From: Pythium myriotylum
Taxonomy: Eukaryota > Oomycota > Peronosporomycetes > Pythiales > Pythiaceae
NCBI GenBank assembly: GCA_023091665.1
Contig: JALJCQ010000004.1
Location: 2,542,001-2,606,000 of the forward strand
DNA: 64,000 nucleotides
Direction of reading: 5' to 3'
Part shown: in pieces, positions 22,939 through 34,620 of the stretch
Layout of the letters: every line of letters begins with the position of its first letter
How positions within the stretch are numbered: the stretch's first letter is position 1
Notes under the pieces: model-generated
What the model saw: only the letters and a program-made list of their open reading frames with translations
Databases searched by the model: none
Told to the model about the DNA's origin: nothing
Program-made: the position numbers and the translations under genes

Positions 22939-24297
22939 GCTATACTTTATTCAAGTCAAACCAATTCTCACCGCCCCTTGCACGCACACCAACACAACAC
23001 CCCCCAAACACTCCCCGCCCTACACCCTAGCACTCCCCACCATTATACCACGATCTCACGGCAGATGCGGCCATCCAACAGTGCCAGCGTCGACTACTTA
23101 TGTATACATATACATATACATATATGGGAAACCGCATGATACAACATAGCACAGCATGCCATGCCAAGCCACAACGTAACTAACCACCACACGAAGCGCC
23201 AAGCGACTGGAGAGGTGAGTCATTCACTGGGGTGTCGATGAAGCTCTCTCTCACTCCCACTTCTAGTTGTTCATCTGGGATACCCGAGCGACGTGAGCAC
23301 TTTATCCCAACGTGGCGCAGAACGTGGCTCTGGTTGTTGCTAAGTGAATTTTGTGATTGGGTCATATCACAAACTGACCCACAAAGACAGTGAGTAGGTC
23401 GGACGAATGCCAACGTCAACCAGGAGGCGGTTTCCCAAGTCGACCTCAATATCGTGGTGAATGTAGAGCTCAAGTTGGGCCACGGAGCACGTTTATCGCG
23501 CGCAAGCTTCGGCAAACGGGAACCCGCACAGGTCCCGCACGCACGCATCAAGCCATTACTCCCCTTCTTTCCCACTACACCCTCTTCGTGTTATAGGCCA
23601 TGACCCCCACCGCAACTCATCCGCTCGCCAGCGTTTCTCCATCGAAAGAGCACCCGTCACGCCCCAGGGTCCCACGGTCCCAAGCTCCCACGGTCCCAAG
23701 CTCCCACGGTCCCAAGCTCCCACGGTCCCAAGCTCCCACGGTCCCACGGTCGGCTGGGGCGAGGGTATCTCTCCTGTGTTCACATCACATCACAGGAGAG
23801 ATACCCTCGCTCCAGCCAAACACGAAACATGGACAAGCACACGACTTGACACCGCACTGCTTCGCTTGACGATCCTCGTCATCGGCTTTGTCCTATGTGG
23901 CCAAAATGACTGTAGATTCTTCGGCAACTATTCTCAGCGCACACTGATCCGAGCCAATTCACCATCGACGGCAAGACTCGAGTCGATGCAGGCTGAAGAT
24001 GAACTCGAAAGGCCTGAGTGGTCATTGAAGCCGCACCCGCACCCGCATCCATTTTGAGCGCGCAGATGACCCATTCGTCCATGGTAGTCGACGGCTGCAA
24101 TGTCCAAGGCGCGCGTCTATGTGGCGAGCCGAAGTGGGAGCAGTGGTGCCATGGGGTGTGGGGTGTGGAGCAGTGTGGCGTGGCGTAGCGTGTAAATGCG
24201 AAGGAGAAAAGGAGGCAGAAGACAGGAGTTGTGAGTGGCAACAATGGGGGCTTGGCGACTGTGGTCAGGGTAGCGGTGCATTCGCCGGCAAAGGCAA
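22868..24297. repeat. A unit U17 (n = 10)
   Basis: 1,430 bp. Minisatellite (ab)4a2 at 23670-23749; hairpin 23752-23817. Carries the G to C variant (23379) shared only with U25 and U32-U34. Confidence 0.93.
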
Positions 24298-24368
24298 TGC
24301 CTCCGCCCAGGATTGAACTGGGACCTTCTGTTTACAAGACAGATGCTCTACCACTGAGCCACAGAGGC
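24298..24368 (-). tRNA. tRNA-Thr(UGU), short allele, copy 18
   Basis: Short allele, plain A upstream flank. Confidence 0.95.
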
Positions 24369-25711
24369 GCTATACTTTATTCAAGTCAAACCAATTCTCA
24401 CCGCCCCTTGCACGCACACCAACACAACACCCCCCAAACACTCCCCGCCCTACACCCTAGCACTCCCCACCATTATACCACGATCTCACGGCAGATGCGG
24501 CCATCCAACAGTGCCAGCGTCGACTACTTATGTATACATATACATATACATATATGGGAAACCGCATGATACAACATAGCACAGCATGCCATGCCAAGCC
24601 ACAACGTAACTAACCACCACACGAAGCGCCAAGCGACTGGAGAGGTGAGTCATTCACTGGGGTGTCGATGAAGCTCTCTCTCACTCCCACTTCTAGTTGT
24701 TCATCTGGGATACCCGAGCGACGTGAGCACTTTATCCCAACGTGGCGCAGAACGTGGCTCTGGTTGTTGCTAAGTGAATTTTGTGATTGGGTCATATCAC
24801 AAACTGACGCACAAAGACAGTGAGTAGGTCGGACGAATGCCAACGTCAACCAGGAGGCGGTTTCCCAAGTCGACCTCAATATCGTGGTGAATGTAGAGCT
24901 CAAGTTGGGCCACGGAGCACGTTTATCGCGCGCAAGCTTCGGCAAACGGGAACCCGCACAGGTCCCGCACGCACGCATCAAGCCATTACTCCCCTTCTTT
25001 CCCACTACACCCTCTTCGTGTTATAGGCCATGACCCCCACCGCAACTCATCCGCTCGCCAGCGTTTCTCCATCGAAAGAGCACCCGTCACGCCCCAGGGT
25101 CCCACGGTCCCAAGCTCCCACGGTCCCAAGCTCCCACGGTCCCAAGCTCCCACGGTCCCACGGTCGGCTGGGGCGAGGGTATCTCTCCTGTGTTCACATC
25201 ACATCACAGGAGAGATACCCTCGCTCCAGCCAAACACGAAACATGGACAAGCACACGACTTGACACCGCACTGCTTCGCTTGACGATCCTCGTCATCGGC
25301 TTTGTCCTATGTGGCCAAAATGACTGTAGATTCTTCGGCAACTATTCTCAGCGCACACTGATCCGAGCCAATTCACCATCGACGGCAAGACTCGAGTCGA
25401 TGCAGGCTGAAGATGAACTCGAAAGGCCTGAGTGGTCATTGAAGCCGCACCCGCACCCGCATCCATTTTGAGCGCGCAGATGACCCATTCGTCCATGGTA
25501 GTCGACGGCTGCAATGTCCAAGGCGCGCGTCTATGTGGCGAGCCGAAGTGGGAGCAGTGGTGCCATGGGGTGTGGGGTGTGGAGCAGTGTGGCGTGGCGT
25601 AGCGTGTAAATGCGAAGGAGAAAAGGAGGCAGAAGACAGGAGTTGTGAGTGGCAACAATGGGGGCTTGGCGACTGTGGTCAGGGTAGCGGTGCATTCGCC
25701 GGCAAAGGCAA
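24298..25711. repeat. A unit U18 (n = 8)
   Basis: 1,414 bp. Minisatellite (ab)3a2 at 25100-25163; hairpin 25166-25231. U18-U20 have the same barcode order (8, 10, 10) as U27-U29. Confidence 0.93.
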
Positions 25712-25782
25712 TGCCTCCGCCCAGGATTGAACTGGGACCTTCTGTTTACAAGACAGATGCTCTACCACTGAGCCACAGAGGC
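25712..25782 (-). tRNA. tRNA-Thr(UGU), short allele, copy 19
   Basis: Short allele, plain A upstream flank. Confidence 0.95.
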
Positions 25783-27141
25783 GCTATACTTTATTCAAGT
25801 CAAACCAATTCTCACCGCCCCTTGCACGCACACCAACACAACACCCCCCAAACACTCCCCGCCCTACACCCTAGCACTCCCCACCATTATACCACGATCT
25901 CACGGCAGATGCGGCCATCCAACAGTGCCAGCGTCGACTACTTATGTATACATATACATATACATATATGGGAAACCGCATGATACAACATAGCACAGCA
26001 TGCCATGCCAAGCCACAACGTAACTAACCACCACACGAAGCGCCAAGCGACTGGAGAGGTGAGTCATTCACTGGGGTGTCGATGAAGCTCTCTCTCACTC
26101 CCACTTCTAGTTGTTCATCTGGGATACCCGAGCGACGTGAGCACTTTATCCCAACGTGGCGCAGAACGTGGCTCTGGTTGTTGCTAAGTGAATTTTGTGA
26201 TTGGGTCATATCACAAACTGACGCACAAAGACAGTGAGTAGGTCGGACGAATGCCAACGTCAACCAGGAGGCGGTTTCCCAAGTCGACCTCAATATCGTG
26301 GTGAATGTAGAGCTCAAGTTGGGCCACGGAGCACGTTTATCGCGCGCAAGCTTCGGCAAACGGGAACCCGCACAGGTCCCGCACGCACGCATCAAGCCAT
26401 TACTCCCCTTCTTTCCCACTACACCCTCTTCGTGTTATAGGCCATGACCCCCACCGCAACTCATCCGCTCGCCAGCGTTTCTCCATCGAAAGAGCACCCG
26501 TCACGCCCCAGGGTCCCACGGTCCCAAGCTCCCACGGTCCCAAGCTCCCACGGTCCCAAGCTCCCACGGTCCCAAGCTCCCACGGTCCCACGGTCGGCTG
26601 GGGCGAGGGTATCTCTCCTGTGTTCACATCACATCACAGGAGAGATACCCTCGCTCCAGCCAAACACGAAACATGGACAAGCACACGACTTGACACCGCA
26701 CTGCTTCGCTTGACGATCCTCGTCATCGGCTTTGTCCTATGTGGCCAAAATGACTGTAGATTCTTCGGCAACTATTCTCAGCGCACACTGATCCGAGCCA
26801 ATTCACCATCGACGGCAAGACTCGAGTCGATGCAGGCTGAAGATGAACTCGAAAGGCCTGAGTGGTCATTGAAGCCGCACCCGCACCCGCATCCATTTTG
26901 AGCGCGCAGATGACCCATTCGTCCATGGTAGTCGACGGCTGCAATGTCCAAGGCGCGCGTCTATGTGGCGAGCCGAAGTGGGAGCAGTGGTGCCATGGGG
27001 TGTGGGGTGTGGAGCAGTGTGGCGTGGCGTAGCGTGTAAATGCGAAGGAGAAAAGGAGGCAGAAGACAGGAGTTGTGAGTGGCAACAATGGGGGCTTGGC
27101 GACTGTGGTCAGGGTAGCGGTGCATTCGCCGGCAAAGGCAA
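25712..27141. repeat. A unit U19 (n = 10)
   Basis: 1,430 bp. Minisatellite (ab)4a2 at 26514-26593; hairpin 26596-26661. Confidence 0.93.
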
Positions 27142-27212
27142 TGCCTCCGCCCAGGATTGAACTGGGACCTTCTGTTTACAAGACAGATGCTCTACCACTG
27201 AGCCACAGAGGC
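27142..27212 (-). tRNA. tRNA-Thr(UGU), short allele, copy 20
   Basis: Short allele, plain A upstream flank. Confidence 0.95.
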
Positions 27213-28571
27213 GCTATACTTTATTCAAGTCAAACCAATTCTCACCGCCCCTTGCACGCACACCAACACAACACCCCCCAAACACTCCCCGCCCTACACC
27301 CTAGCACTCCCCACCATTATACCACGATCTCACGGCAGATGCGGCCATCCAACAGTGCCAGCGTCGACTACTTATGTATACATATACATATACATATATG
27401 GGAAACCGCATGATACAACATAGCACAGCATGCCATGCCAAGCCACAACGTAACTAACCACCACACGAAGCGCCAAGCGACTGGAGAGGTGAGTCATTCA
27501 CTGGGGTGTCGATGAAGCTCTCTCTCACTCCCACTTCTAGTTGTTCATCTGGGATACCCGAGCGACGTGAGCACTTTATCCCAACGTGGCGCAGAACGTG
27601 GCTCTGGTTGTTGCTAAGTGAATTTTGTGATTGGGTCATATCACAAACTGACGCACAAAGACAGTGAGTAGGTCGGACGAATGCCAACGTCAACCAGGAG
27701 GCGGTTTCCCAAGTCGACCTCAATATCGTGGTGAATGTAGAGCTCAAGTTGGGCCACGGAGCACGTTTATCGCGCGCAAGCTTCGGCAAACGGGAACCCG
27801 CACAGGTCCCGCACGCACGCATCAAGCCATTACTCCCCTTCTTTCCCACTACACCCTCTTCGTGTTATAGGCCATGACCCCCACCGCAACTCATCCGCTC
27901 GCCAGCGTTTCTCCATCGAAAGAGCACCCGTCACGCCCCAGGGTCCCACGGTCCCAAGCTCCCACGGTCCCAAGCTCCCACGGTCCCAAGCTCCCACGGT
28001 CCCAAGCTCCCACGGTCCCACGGTCGGCTGGGGCGAGGGTATCTCTCCTGTGTTCACATCACATCACAGGAGAGATACCCTCGCTCCAGCCAAACACGAA
28101 ACATGGACAAGCACACGACTTGACACCGCACTGCTTCGCTTGACGATCCTCGTCATCGGCTTTGTCCTATGTGGCCAAAATGACTGTAGATTCTTCGGCA
28201 ACTATTCTCAGCGCACACTGATCCGAGCCAATTCACCATCGACGGCAAGACTCGAGTCGATGCAGGCTGAAGATGAACTCGAAAGGCCTGAGTGGTCATT
28301 GAAGCCGCACCCGCACCCGCATCCATTTTGAGCGCGCAGATGACCCATTCGTCCATGGTAGTCGACGGCTGCAATGTCCAAGGCGCGCGTCTATGTGGCG
28401 AGCCGAAGTGGGAGCAGTGGTGCCATGGGGTGTGGGGTGTGGAGCAGTGTGGCGTGGCGTAGCGTGTAAATGCGAAGGAGAAAAGGAGGCAGAAGACAGG
28501 AGTTGTGAGTGGCAACAATGGGGGCTTGGCGACTGTGGTCAGGGTAGCGGTGCATTCGCCGGCAAAGGCAA
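27142..28571. repeat. A unit U20 (n = 10)
   Basis: 1,430 bp. Minisatellite (ab)4a2 at 27944-28023; hairpin 28026-28091. Last plain unit before the first B insertion. Confidence 0.93.
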
Positions 28572-28643
28572 TGCCTCCGCCCAGGATTGAACTGGGGACC
28601 TTCTGTTTACAAGACAGATGCTCTACCACTGAGCCACAGAGGC
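28572..28643 (-). tRNA. tRNA-Thr(UGU), long allele, copy 21, B flank
   Basis: Long allele with C48. The gene is whole, but its upstream flank is B sequence instead of the A flank, so any external promoter element of the A type is lost. Confidence 0.96.
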
Positions 28644-28757
28644 TCACTTCGCAATTTGCTCGCTACCCTTCAAGTGACCAAGTCCAGAAGTGTCCAGTCC
28701 AAGCACCCAGCCCAGCTGCCAGCCCATCACCCCCGACCCTCTCCACACCCAGTCGCC

Positions 28758-28934
28758 ATGACCAAGGGTTCTGCGAGAGCCAAGACCAAGCGCAAGAAGC
28801 TTGGCATCGGGACGCTGCCGCCACCGCGCCGACCAGTCGGCATCCCATGCGTGCTTCCTTCGGCTTCATCGGGAGAGCCGACATTCACCACATGGAGAGC
28901 GCGCGCCAGAGCTCGGCCACCCGGTCGACTCTAA
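28758..28934 (+). CDS. Hypothetical 58-residue basic frame in B (doubtful)
   Basis: ATG in a good eukaryotic context (CGCC before, AC after), 114 bp from the tRNA start and divergent to it. The product starts MTKGSARAKTKRKKLG, very rich in Lys and Arg, continues with a PPPRRP segment and ends with an Arg-Ala-rich tail RARARARPPGRL. I do not recognise it. It may be the first exon or truncated start of a cellular gene carried in B. The other copies lie 114 bp into each B repeat, starting at 30967, 33177, 33956, 34735, 35514, 36324, 38549, 47869, 48648, 49427, 50206 and 51016. B2 copies have Ala instead of Ser at residue 5. Confidence 0.18.
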   Translation: MTKGSARAKTKRKKLGIGTLPPPRRPVGIPCVLPSASSGEPTFTTWRARARARPPGRL

Positions 28935-29406
28935 TATCAACCCACCGCTGATCAACCCACGCCGTGACCAACACTCACGGCACCCAGCCACCAACCTTCA
29001 CTCACGAGACCGTTGGGTAACCAACACTCACCGACACCAACCTCAACCCAACCAGCACTCACCGACATCAACCTCAACCCAACCAGCATTCAAGCAACCC
29101 AGCATCAACCCAACCGGCATTCAGCCAACCCAGCTTCAACCCAACCAACACTCAACTCACCCAGCATCAACATACCAGCAAACCAGCAAATGAAGGTCAA
29201 GTTAACCCAGTACCCAGCTTCAACGACAACAGAACAACAACCTCAACAACCCAACGAACCATGACGCAAGGATTCATCCTCTCAGCACAAACCGACCAGC
29301 CAACCACGAGACTCAACCGAACCTTAGCAACATAGAACCCGCACGGGATTAGCGAGCAGTTAGAAGTCAGTCGTAAATGCTAGTGCAGCAATACAGACGC
29401 CTTGAA

Positions 29407-29422
29407 ACTGAGCCACAGAGGC
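29407..29422 (-). pseudogene. 16-bp truncated tRNA-Thr 5' end (B border)
   Basis: Minus strand GCCTCTGTGGCTCAGT, the acceptor 5' strand and start of the D-arm, then unrelated B sequence. It exactly repeats the start of the intact tRNA on the far side of B. It has no B box and cannot make a tRNA. The same remnant closes every B copy. Confidence 0.9.
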
Positions 29423-30781
29423 GCTATACTTTATTCAAGTCAAACCAATTCTCACCGCCCCTTGCACGCACACCAACACAACACCCCCCAAACACTCCCC
29501 GCCCTACACCCTAGCACTCCCCACCATTATACCACGATCTCACGGCAGATGCGGCCATCCAACAGTGCCAGCGTCGACTACTTATGTATACATATACATA
29601 TACATATATGGGAAACCGCATGATACAACATAGCACAGCATGCCATGCCAAGCCACAACGTAACTAACCACCACACGAAGCGCCAAGCGACTGGAGAGGT
29701 GAGTCATTCACTGGGGTGTCGATGAAGCTCTCTCTCACTCCCACTTCTAGTTGTTCATCTGGGATACCCGAGCGACGTGAGCACTTTATCCCAACGTGGC
29801 GCAGAACGTGGCTCTGGTTGTTGCTAAGTGAATTTTGTGATTGGGTCATATCACAAACTGACGCACAAAGACAGTGAGTAGGTCGGACGAATGCCAACGT
29901 CAACCAGGAGGCGGTTTCCCAAGTCGACCTCAATATCGTGGTGAATGTAGAGCTCAAGTTGGGCCACGGAGCACGTTTATCGCGCGCAAGCTTCGGCAAA
30001 CGGGAACCCGCACAGGTCCCGCACGCACGCATCAAGCCATTACTCCCCTTCTTTCCCACTACACCCTCTTCGTGTTATAGGCCATGACCCCCACCGCAAC
30101 TCATCCGCTCGCCAGCGTTTCTCCATCGAAAGAGCACCCGTCACGCCCCAGGGTCCCACGGTCCCAAGCTCCCACGGTCCCAAGCTCCCACGGTCCCAAG
30201 CTCCCACGGTCCCAAGCTCCCACGGTCCCACGGTCGGCTGGGGCGAGGGTATCTCTCCTGTGTTCACATCACATCACAGGAGAGATACCCTCGCTCCAGC
30301 CAAACACGAAACATGGACAAGCACACGACTTGACACCGCACTGCTTCGCTTGACGATCCTCGTCATCGGCTTTGTCCTATGTGGCCAAAATGACTGTAGA
30401 TTCTTCGGCAACTATTCTCAGCGCACACTGATCCGAGCCAATTCACCATCGACGGCAAGACTCGAGTCGATGCAGGCTGAAGATGAACTCGAAAGGCCTG
30501 AGTGGTCATTGAAGCCGCACCCGCACCCGCATCCATTTTGAGCGCGCAGATGACCCATTCGTCCATGGTAGTCGACGGCTGCAATGTCCAAGGCGCGCGT
30601 CTATGTGGCGAGCCGAAGTGGGAGCAGTGGTGCCATGGGGTGTGGGGTGTGGAGCAGTGTGGCGTGGCGTAGCGTGTAAATGCGAAGGAGAAAAGGAGGC
30701 AGAAGACAGGAGTTGTGAGTGGCAACAATGGGGGCTTGGCGACTGTGGTCAGGGTAGCGGTGCATTCGCCGGCAAAGGCAA

Positions 30782-30852
30782 TGCCTCCGCCCAGGATTGA
30801 ACTGGGACCTTCTGTTTACAAGACAGATGCTCTACCACTGAGCCACAGAGGC
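30782..30852 (-). tRNA. tRNA-Thr(UGU), short allele, copy 22, B flank
   Basis: Short allele. It is the only B-flanked tRNA that lacks C48, which suggests exchange between an ordinary tRNA and a B-bearing one. Confidence 0.95.
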
Positions 30853-31631
30853 TCACTTCGCAATTTGCTCGCTACCCTTCAAGTGACCAAGTCCAGAAGT
30901 GTCCAGTCCAAGCACCCAGCCCAGCTGCCAGCCCATCACCCCCGACCCTCTCCACACCCAGTCGCCATGACCAAGGGTTCTGCGAGAGCCAAGACCAAGC
31001 GCAAGAAGCTTGGCATCGGGACGCTGCCGCCACCGCGCCGACCAGTCGGCATCCCATGCGTGCTTCCTTCGGCTTCATCGGGAGAGCCGACATTCACCAC
31101 ATGGAGAGCGCGCGCCAGAGCTCGGCCACCCGGTCGACTCTAATATCAACCCACCGCTGATCAACCCACGCCGTGACCAACACTCACGGCACCCAGCCAC
31201 CAACCTTCACTCACGAGACCGTTGGGTAACCAACACTCACCGACACCAACCTCAACCCAACCAGCACTCACCGACATCAACCTCAACCCAACCAGCATTC
31301 AAGCAACCCAGCATCAACCCAACCGGCATTCAGCCAACCCAGCTTCAACCCAACCAACACTCAACTCACCCAGCATCAACATACCAGCAAACCAGCAAAT
31401 GAAGGTCAAGTTAACCCAGTACCCAGCTTCAACGACAACAGAACAACAACCTCAACAACCCAACGAACCATGACGCAAGGATTCATCCTCTCAGCACAAA
31501 CCGACCAGCCAACCACGAGACTCAACCGAACCTTAGCAACATAGAACCCGCACGGGATTAGCGAGCAGTTAGAAGTCAGTCGTAAATGCTAGTGCAGCAA
31601 TACAGACGCCTTGAAACTGAGCCACAGAGGC
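30853..31631. repeat. B repeat, subtype B1, single copy
   Basis: 779 bp, same diagnostic bases as the copy at 28644; tRNA remnant at 31616-31631. Confidence 0.92.
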
Positions 31632-32990
31632 GCTATACTTTATTCAAGTCAAACCAATTCTCACCGCCCCTTGCACGCACACCAACACAACACCCCCCAA
31701 ACACTCCCCGCCCTACACCCTAGCACTCCCCACCATTATACCACGATCTCACGGCAGATGCGGCCATCCAACAGTGCCAGCGTCGACTACTTATGTATAC
31801 ATATACATATACATATATGGGAAACCGCATGATACAACATAGCACAGCATGCCATGCCAAGCCACAACGTAACTAACCACCACACGAAGCGCCAAGCGAC
31901 TGGAGAGGTGAGTCATTCACTGGGGTGTCGATGAAGCTCTCTCTCACTCCCACTTCTAGTTGTTCATCTGGGATACCCGAGCGACGTGAGCACTTTATCC
32001 CAACGTGGCGCAGAACGTGGCTCTGGTTGTTGCTAAGTGAATTTTGTGATTGGGTCATATCACAAACTGACGCACAAAGACAGTGAGTAGGTCGGACGAA
32101 TGCCAACGTCAACCAGGAGGCGGTTTCCCAAGTCGACCTCAATATCGTGGTGAATGTAGAGCTCAAGTTGGGCCACGGAGCACGTTTATCGCGCGCAAGC
32201 TTCGGCAAACGGGAACCCGCACAGGTCCCGCACGCACGCATCAAGCCATTACTCCCCTTCTTTCCCACTACACCCTCTTCGTGTTATAGGCCATGACCCC
32301 CACCGCAACTCATCCGCTCGCCAGCGTTTCTCCATCGAAAGAGCACCCGTCACGCCCCAGGGTCCCACGGTCCCAAGCTCCCACGGTCCCAAGCTCCCAC
32401 GGTCCCAAGCTCCCACGGTCCCAAGCTCCCACGGTCCCACGGTCGGCTGGGGCGAGGGTATCTCTCCTGTGTTCACATCACATCACAGGAGAGATACTCT
32501 CGCTCCAGCCAAACACGAAACATGGACAAGCACACGACTTGACACCGCACTGCTTCGCTTGACGATCCTCGTCATCGGCTTTGTCCTATGTGGCCAAAAT
32601 GACTGTAGATTCTTCGGCAACTATTCTCAGCGCACACTGATCCGAGCCAATTCACCATCGACGGCAAGACTCGAGTCGATGCAGGCTGAAGATGAACTCG
32701 AAAGGCCTGAGTGGTCATTGAAGCCGCACCCGCACCCGCATCCATTTTGAGCGCGCAGATGACCCATTCGTCCATGGTAGTCGACGGCTGCAATGTCCAA
32801 GGCGCGCGTCTATGTGGCGAGCCGAAGTGGGAGCAGTGGTGCCATGGGGTGTGGGGTGTGGAGCAGTGTGGCGTGGCGTAGCGTGTAAATGCGAAGGAGA
32901 AAAGGAGGCAGAAGACAGGAGTTGTGAGTGGCAACAATGGGGGCTTGGCGACTGTGGTCAGGGTAGCGGTGCATTCGCCGGCAAAGGCAA

Positions 32991-33062
32991 TGCCTCCGCC
33001 CAGGATTGAACTGGGGACCTTCTGTTTACAAGACAGATGCTCTACCACTGAGCCACAGAGGC
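32991..33062 (-). tRNA. tRNA-Thr(UGU), long allele, copy 23, B flank
   Basis: Long allele with C48, at the head of five tandem B copies. Confidence 0.96.
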
Positions 33063-33841
33063 TCACTTCGCAATTTGCTCGCTACCCCTCAAGTGACCAA
33101 GTCCAGAAGTGTCCAGTCCAAGCACCCAGCCCAGCTGCCAGCCCATCACCCCCGACCCTCTCCACACCCAGTCGCCATGACCAAGGGTGCTGCGAGAGCC
33201 AAGACCAAGCGCAAGAAGCTTGGCATCGGGACGCTGCCGCCACCGCGCCGACCAGTCGGCATCCCATGCGTGCTTCCTTCGGCTTCATCGGGAGAGCCGA
33301 CATTCACCACATGGAGAGCGCGCGCCAGAGCTCGGCCACCCGGTCGACTCTAATATCAACCCACCGCTGATCAACCCACGCCGTGACCAACACTCACGGC
33401 ACCCAGCCACCAACCTTCACTCACGAGACCGTTGGGTAACCAACACTCACCGACACCAACCTCAACCCAACCAGCACTCACCGACACCAACCTCAACCCA
33501 ACCAGCATTCAAGCAACCCAGCATCAACCCAACCGGCATTCAGCCAACCCAGCTTCAACCCAACCAACACTCAACTCACCCAGCATCAACATACCAGCAA
33601 ACCAGCAAATGAAGGTCAAGTTAACCCAGTACCCAGCTTCAACGACAACAGAACAACCACCTCAACAACCCAACGAACCATGACGCAAGGATTCATCCTC
33701 TCAGCACAAACCGACCAGCCAACCACGAGACTCAACCGAACCTTAGCAACATAAAACCCGCACGGGATTAGCGAGCAGTTAGAAGTCAGTCGTAAATGCT
33801 AGTGCAGCAATACAGACGCCTTGAAACTGAGCCACAGAGGC
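33063..33841. repeat. B repeat, subtype B2, array copy 1
   Basis: 779 bp. B2 differs from B1 by CCCCTC near the start, GGTGCT (Ala codon) early in the 58-residue frame, ACACC in the second 31-bp repeat, and CATAAAACCC near the end. tRNA remnant at 33826-33841. Confidence 0.92.
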
Positions 33842-34620
33842 TCACTTCGCAATTTGCTCGCTACCCCTCAAGTGACCAAGTCCAGAAGTGTCCAGTCCAA
33901 GCACCCAGCCCAGCTGCCAGCCCATCACCCCCGACCCTCTCCACACCCAGTCGCCATGACCAAGGGTGCTGCGAGAGCCAAGACCAAGCGCAAGAAGCTT
34001 GGCATCGGGACGCTGCCGCCACCGCGCCGACCAGTCGGCATCCCATGCGTGCTTCCTTCGGCTTCATCGGGAGAGCCGACATTCACCACATGGAGAGCGC
34101 GCGCCAGAGCTCGGCCACCCGGTCGACTCTAATATCAACCCACCGCTGATCAACCCACGCCGTGACCAACACTCACGGCACCCAGCCACCAACCTTCACT
34201 CACGAGACCGTTGGGTAACCAACACTCACCGACACCAACCTCAACCCAACCAGCACTCACCGACACCAACCTCAACCCAACCAGCATTCAAGCAACCCAG
34301 CATCAACCCAACCGGCATTCAGCCAACCCAGCTTCAACCCAACCAACACTCAACTCACCCAGCATCAACATACCAGCAAACCAGCAAATGAAGGTCAAGT
34401 TAACCCAGTACCCAGCTTCAACGACAACAGAACAACCACCTCAACAACCCAACGAACCATGACGCAAGGATTCATCCTCTCAGCACAAACCGACCAGCCA
34501 ACCACGAGACTCAACCGAACCTTAGCAACATAAAACCCGCACGGGATTAGCGAGCAGTTAGAAGTCAGTCGTAAATGCTAGTGCAGCAATACAGACGCCT
34601 TGAAACTGAGCCACAGAGGC
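33842..34620. repeat. B repeat, subtype B2, array copy 2
   Basis: 779 bp, same diagnostic bases as array copy 1; joined to it directly through the 16-bp tRNA remnant. Confidence 0.92.

Larger units (their letters stand above)
28644..29422. repeat. B repeat, subtype B1, single copy
   Basis: 779 bp between the tRNA 5' end and the A-type flank. It consists of a 763-bp body plus a final 16-bp copy (29407-29422) of the first 16 bases of the tRNA gene, so the body is bordered by 16-bp direct repeats. The left 300 bp resembles a gene leader: a pyrimidine-rich stretch, then an ATG at 28758. From about 28940 to 29340 the + strand is nearly G-free, made of loosely repeated CAACCCAACCAGCATTCA-like segments. 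There are no terminal inverted repeats, no poly(A) tail in either direction and no transposase, so its mobility is unproven. Subtype B1 has CCCTTC near its start, ACATC in the second 31-bp repeat and CATAGAACCC near its end. Confidence 0.92.
28572..30781. repeat. A unit U21 with one B repeat (n = 10)
   Basis: 2,210 bp: tRNA, one B copy (28644-29422), then the rest of the A unit. Minisatellite (ab)4a2 at 30154-30233; hairpin 30236-30301. Confidence 0.93.
30782..32990. repeat. A unit U22 with one B repeat (n = 10)
   Basis: 2,209 bp. B at 30853-31631. Minisatellite (ab)4a2 at 32363-32442; hairpin 32445-32510 with C to T at 32498, which turns a G-C pair into G-U in + strand RNA. Confidence 0.93.

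Noticed and set aside
28663..28884. 73-residue minus-strand frame in B
   Set aside because: Shadow of the + strand leader and basic frame; no recognisable motif.
28940..29340. CAACCC-rich segment as telomere repeats
   Set aside because: The steps are irregular and do not match TTAGGG-type or other common telomere units; it is internal to B.
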